Source of the DNA: Buchnera aphidicola (Mindarus keteleerifoliae)
GTDB lineage: Bacteria > Pseudomonadota > Gammaproteobacteria > Enterobacterales > Enterobacteriaceae
Assembly: GCF_039392895.1 (NCBI RefSeq)
Contig: NZ_CP135027.1
Span: 124,001-188,000 of the forward strand
Direction of reading: 5' to 3'
Length of the DNA: 64,000 bases
The translations under genes and the position numbers were made by a program. The stretch's first letter is position 1, and every line of letters begins with the position of its first letter. This document shows, piece by piece, positions 60,748 to 64,000 of the stretch. The notes beneath the pieces were generated by a model. That model saw only the letters and a program-made list of their open reading frames with translations, searched no databases and was not told the DNA's origin.

Positions 60748-62037
60748 TTATTTTTCTAATAAAAACTTTCTTAATTTTAAAAAATTTGGTCGCATGTTAT
60801 GCGATAATAAAGGAAGTTTACATCTTTCTTTCAATACTTTTGGAAGTAAAATTTCTTTTTTTAAAATTTTTTCGATTGTTTCTTTAAATTTTGCTGGATG
60901 CGCTGTACCCAAAAATAATCCAAATTGATTAGGTTTTATTTTTTCTTTTAATAATTTGTAGGCAATAGCTGCATGAGGTTCGGAATCATAGCCTAAATTA
61001 GATAATTCATGTAGTGTATTGACAGTTTGATCATCAGATACACTTCCGAATCCTAATTCTGTTAAGTCCCATTTTTTTCTTTTGAATAGTTCTTCTACTC
61101 TAGGCCAATTATTAGGTCTGCTAATATCCATTGCATTAGATATAGTTGAAATAGTATTTTTTGGTTCCCAGTTTCCACTTTTTAAAAATCTAGGAACGGT
61201 ATCATTAGCGTTAGTCGCAGCAATAAAAGATTTGATAGGAAGTCCTAATGATTTAGCTAATAATCCAGCAGTTAAATTTCCAAAATTTCCGCAAGGTACA
61301 GAAATTATTAATTCAATTTTTTTCTGTTTTGGAATTAAAGCAAATGCTTCAAAATAATAACAAATTTGAGCTAGTAATCTGCTTATGTTAATTGAATTAG
61401 CGGAATTTAAACCAGTAATTTTTTTTAATTCTTCATCATTAAAAGCTTGTTTTACTAAAGTTTGACATTCATCAAAACTTCCATTTATTGCAATAGTCGT
61501 AATATTTTCACCTAAGGTGCAGAATAATTTTTCCTGCAAAGCACTTATTTTTCCTTTTGGATAAAGAATAACTACTCTTACATTTTTCATTTTATAAAAA
61601 GCATGAGCTACTGCTGCTCCAGTATCTCCAGAAGTAGCAGTTAAAATTGTTACTATTTCATTTTTGTTATTTAAATAAGATAACATTTGAGCCATGAATC
61701 GGGCACCAAAATCTTTGAAGGCTAAGGTAGGTCCATGAAATAATTCTAAACAAGCTATATTTTCAGTAACTTTTATAATTTTAGGTCCTGAAAAAGAAAA
61801 TGCTTTTTTAACTTTTTTTTCTAGTTCTGTTTTTTTTATTTCATTTTTTATAAATTTGGAAAGAATTTCGCTACTTCTAGAAATAAAGTTCATATTCAAT
61901 AATTCAGATAGTTTTTCTTTCTTAATAGATGGTAAATCTTTTGGGAAAAATAACCCCTGTTGACTACCTAGTCCTAATTTAACCGCTTTTGAAAATTCTA
62001 CTGTTTCAGTATGATCTTTAAGATTGTATAGTTTCAT
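60748..62037 (-). CDS. thrC: ThrC, threonine synthase
   Basis: PLP enzyme converting O-phosphohomoserine to threonine, an amino acid the aphid cannot make. The 429 residues equal E. coli (428). The PLP Lys is in HGPTLAFKDFGARFMAQ near residue 107; TATSGDTGAAVAHAF, SVPCGNFGNLTAGLLAK (phosphate-binding) and PHAAIAYKLL are present. It starts 3 bases after thrB, last gene of thrABC. Confidence 0.98.
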   Translation of the reverse strand: MKLYNLKDHTETVEFSKAVKLGLGSQQGLFFPKDLPSIKKEKLSELLNMNFISRSSEILSKFIKNEIKKTELEKKVKKAFSFSGPKIIKVTENIACLELFHGPTLAFKDFGARFMAQMLSYLNNKNEIVTILTATSGDTGAAVAHAFYKMKNVRVVILYPKGKISALQEKLFCTLGENITTIAINGSFDECQTLVKQAFNDEELKKITGLNSANSINISRLLAQICYYFEAFALIPKQKKIELIISVPCGNFGNLTAGLLAKSLGLPIKSFIAATNANDTVPRFLKSGNWEPKNTISTISNAMDISRPNNWPRVEELFKRKKWDLTELGFGSVSDDQTVNTLHELSNLGYDSEPHAAIAYKLLKEKIKPNQFGLFLGTAHPAKFKETIEKILKKEILLPKVLKERCKLPLLSHNMRPNFLKLRKFLLEK

Positions 62038-62040
62038 TTT

Positions 62041-62970
62041 TTACCTTATTATTCGAGTTCCTATTGGATCTAATTTACAAATATGTACGAATCCTTTTTT
62101 ATTTTCTAGATAGTTATTAAATAACCAATCGGCTATTTTTTTAGCAGTAGAAATATTTTCTGAAATAGCAAATAAAGTTGGTCCAGAACCGGAAATTCCA
62201 AAACTAATAGCACCTATTTTTTTTATAGTTTTTTTTATATGTAAAAAATTATTTAATGAATTAATCCGATATGGTTCTGCAATGAGGTCAATCATTAATT
62301 TTGCTGCTAATTTTTCTTGTTTACTATGGGATGCATGAATAAATCCTGCAAGATTTTGGCTGTGTTTAATACATATTTTTTTATCATACATTTTAGGTAA
62401 GATTTTTCTTGCTTTTTCTGTAGGAATTTTAATTCCAGGCCATGCTATAATCCAAAGCCATTCCTTGAAATAAGGAATTAATTGGCTAATAATATCGTTA
62501 TTATTAATAATTAGTTGTAAGCCGCCTAAGTAGCAAGGTGCTACATTATCATAGTGAATACTACCTGAAATTTTTCCTTCTAGTTTTCCCATTAATACTA
62601 ATAATTCCGTAGAATTTAAAGGATTATTACAGAATTTATTCATAGCAACCAATGTTGATACAATAGAACAAGCGCTGGATCCTAAACCTGATCCAATAGG
62701 CATATTTTTTTCTAAAGTAATTGTAAAAGAAATTTTTAAATTAGTTTTTTTCTTAAAATAGTTCCAGCATTTCCATACGATATTATCGTTAACGTTTAGA
62801 GGTAATTGATTGGAAAAATTTCCTTTATTTATTAATTTAAATTTTTTAGAAGATTTTATGGTAACACAATCTCCTAACAAAGAACCATCAATTGGGGCTA
62901 GAGCTGCTCCTAATATATCAAAACCTACTCCTACATTACCAATAGAAGCAGGAGAATAAATTTTTATCAT
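62041..62970 (-). CDS. thrB: ThrB, homoserine kinase
   Basis: GHMP kinase phosphorylating homoserine. [21 protein letters not shown] begins the fold (parts [21 protein letters not shown]); [15 protein letters not shown] is the ATP-binding GHMP motif near residue 90; [15 protein letters not shown] is motif 3. The 309 residues match E. coli (310). It starts 1 base after the thrA stop, indicating tight coupling in thrABC. Confidence 0.98.
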   Translation of the reverse strand: MIKIYSPASIGNVGVGFDILGAALAPIDGSLLGDCVTIKSSKKFKLINKGNFSNQLPLNVNDNIVWKCWNYFKKKTNLKISFTITLEKNMPIGSGLGSSACSIVSTLVAMNKFCNNPLNSTELLVLMGKLEGKISGSIHYDNVAPCYLGGLQLIINNNDIISQLIPYFKEWLWIIAWPGIKIPTEKARKILPKMYDKKICIKHSQNLAGFIHASHSKQEKLAAKLMIDLIAEPYRINSLNNFLHIKKTIKKIGAISFGISGSGPTLFAISENISTAKKIADWLFNNYLENKKGFVHICKLDPIGTRIIR

Positions 62971-62971
62971 T

Positions 62972-64000
62972 TTAGGTTCCTAAATTATATGATAATGTTC
63001 GTAACAAATCAGAAAAAACTCCAGCTGCAGTAACATTGTTTCCTGCACCATATCCTTTTAATACTAATGGGTTTGGTTGATAATATTCCGTATAGAAAGC
63101 GAGCGCATTTTCTCCATTTTTTATAAAATATAAAGGATCATTTTCATTTATTTTTTGTATTGTAACTTTACATTGTCCATTTTTTTCTATTATACCAACA
63201 AAACGAAGAGTTTTATTTTCTTTTTTTGCTTCTTCTACTTTGTTTGAAAAATTAGTATTTAATTTTTTAATTTCTATAAAAAAATCATTTATATTTAAAT
63301 TTAAATTAAAGTTTTTTGGTAAAAGCGATTCGATTTTTATATCGGATAATTCTAAATTATATCCCATTTCTCGAGCTAAAATTAATAATTTTCTTGCTAC
63401 ATCAATTCCAGATAGATCATCTAGCGGATTAGGTTCTGTAAATCCTAATTCTTTTGCCATCATAGTTGCTTCAGATAAAGGAATTCCTTCATCTAATTTT
63501 CCAAATATGTAGGATAAAGAACCTGATAAAATTCCTCTAAATTGAATTAATTTATCTCCGGAATTAAGTAAATTTTGAAAATTTTCAATTACAGGTAAAC
63601 CTGCTCCAACGTTTGTTTCATATAAAAATTTTCTATCATATTTTTTAGAAACTAATCGAATATTTTCGTATAATTTATAATTTGAAGTGTTTGCTTTTTT
63701 ATTTGAAGCAACTATGTGCATTCGATTAGACAGAATATCTATGTATTTATCTGCTATTTTTTCACTGGAAGTACAATCTACAAAAATAGGATTTGTAAAA
63801 TTGTTTTTTTTGATTTTATTTAAAAGATTTGTTAGATTAAACAAATTTTGACTATTTTTAAATTTTTTTTCCCAGTTTGTTAGCTCTATTCCTTTTTTAT
63901 TAAAAATTACTTTTTTACTATTAGATATTGAACATATTTTAATATCTATATTTTTTTTTAGTAGTATTTTTTGTTGTTTTTTAAGTTGATTTAATAAGGT
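62972..64000 (-). CDS. thrA: ThrA, aspartokinase I-homoserine dehydrogenase I (3' part)
   Basis: Bifunctional enzyme; only the homoserine dehydrogenase part (343 codons) is in the window, and the kinase half lies beyond the right edge. The frame is open to base 64000: [17 protein letters not shown], then [77 protein letters not shown] and the end [18 protein letters not shown]. There is no frameshift in the visible part, including a run of 9 A (minus strand, at 63951-63959). It is the first gene of thrABC. Confidence 0.97.
   Translation of the reverse strand, partial: TLLNQLKKQQKILLKKNIDIKICSISNSKKVIFNKKGIELTNWEKKFKNSQNLFNLTNLLNKIKKNNFTNPIFVDCTSSEKIADKYIDILSNRMHIVASNKKANTSNYKLYENIRLVSKKYDRKFLYETNVGAGLPVIENFQNLLNSGDKLIQFRGILSGSLSYIFGKLDEGIPLSEATMMAKELGFTEPNPLDDLSGIDVARKLLILAREMGYNLELSDIKIESLLPKNFNLNLNINDFFIEIKKLNTNFSNKVEEAKKENKTLRFVGIIEKNGQCKVTIQKINENDPLYFIKNGENALAFYTEYYQPNPLVLKGYGAGNNVTAAGVFSDLLRTLSYNLGT

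Noticed and set aside
63844-64000. Apparent break of thrA at 63844
   Set aside because: The frame remains open to the window edge and encodes conserved ThrA sequence; 63844 is merely the first in-frame TTG.

Overview
This window is ordinary chromosome from a highly reduced, AT-rich gammaproteobacterial endosymbiont. Gene content, gene order and protein sequences all point to Buchnera aphidicola, the obligate symbiont of aphids. Every protein has a clear enterobacterial homologue of near-normal length. Coding sequences are rich in Lys, Asn, Ile and Phe, and spacers are almost pure A+T. There are no insertion sequences, phages, CRISPR arrays or transferred islands. The aphid host cannot be told from the sequence alone.

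Layout. 1-1504: queA (3' end) and tgt (queuosine). 1721-4567: glyS and glyQ on the minus strand. 4844-6181: nfo, rplY and a degraded tRNA-Pro gene. 6229-8876: yabI/dedA, ksgA and apaH. 8873-14679: overlapping folA, carB and carA, then dapB (minus). 15133-17964: ileS (minus). 18403-18696: rpsT. 18812-21975: dnaK-dnaJ (minus) with a conserved heat-shock promoter. 22403-37323: the complete 13-gene nuo operon for respiratory complex I. 37363-46396: folC, prs (minus), prfA, prmC, sirB1, ackA and pta. 46422-52888: gyrA, nrdA, nrdB and yfaE (minus). 53158-58884: a DUF2076 gene, ahpC-type peroxiredoxin, ung, grpE, tmRNA, grxD, rnt and sodA. 58994-64000: pth, ychF, then thrC, thrB and the 3' part of thrA (minus).

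The genes combine information processing (two tRNA synthetases, release factor, ribosomal proteins, tmRNA, gyrase, ribonucleotide reductase), energy supply (complex I, acetate kinase/phosphotransacetylase), stress protection (DnaK/DnaJ/GrpE, SOD, peroxiredoxin, glutaredoxin) and nutritional genes for the host (thrABC, dapB, carAB).

The most notable signals are decay and possible rescue. prmC, ung and pth are each split by a one-base shift exactly at a run of 10-13 A. All three shifts have the same direction and are repairable by adding one A to the mRNA or by -1 ribosomal slippage. A proL-type tRNA keeps its acceptor and T arms but has an unpaired D stem and an anticodon changed to AGA. Against this decay, a sigma-32 promoter at dnaK, a G+C-rich dnaK-dnaJ hairpin, several hairpin terminators and the UUG start of rpsT are preserved. 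I found no novel multi-gene system. The best candidates for new biology are the poly(A) frameshifts (above all prmC) and the DUF2076 protein.
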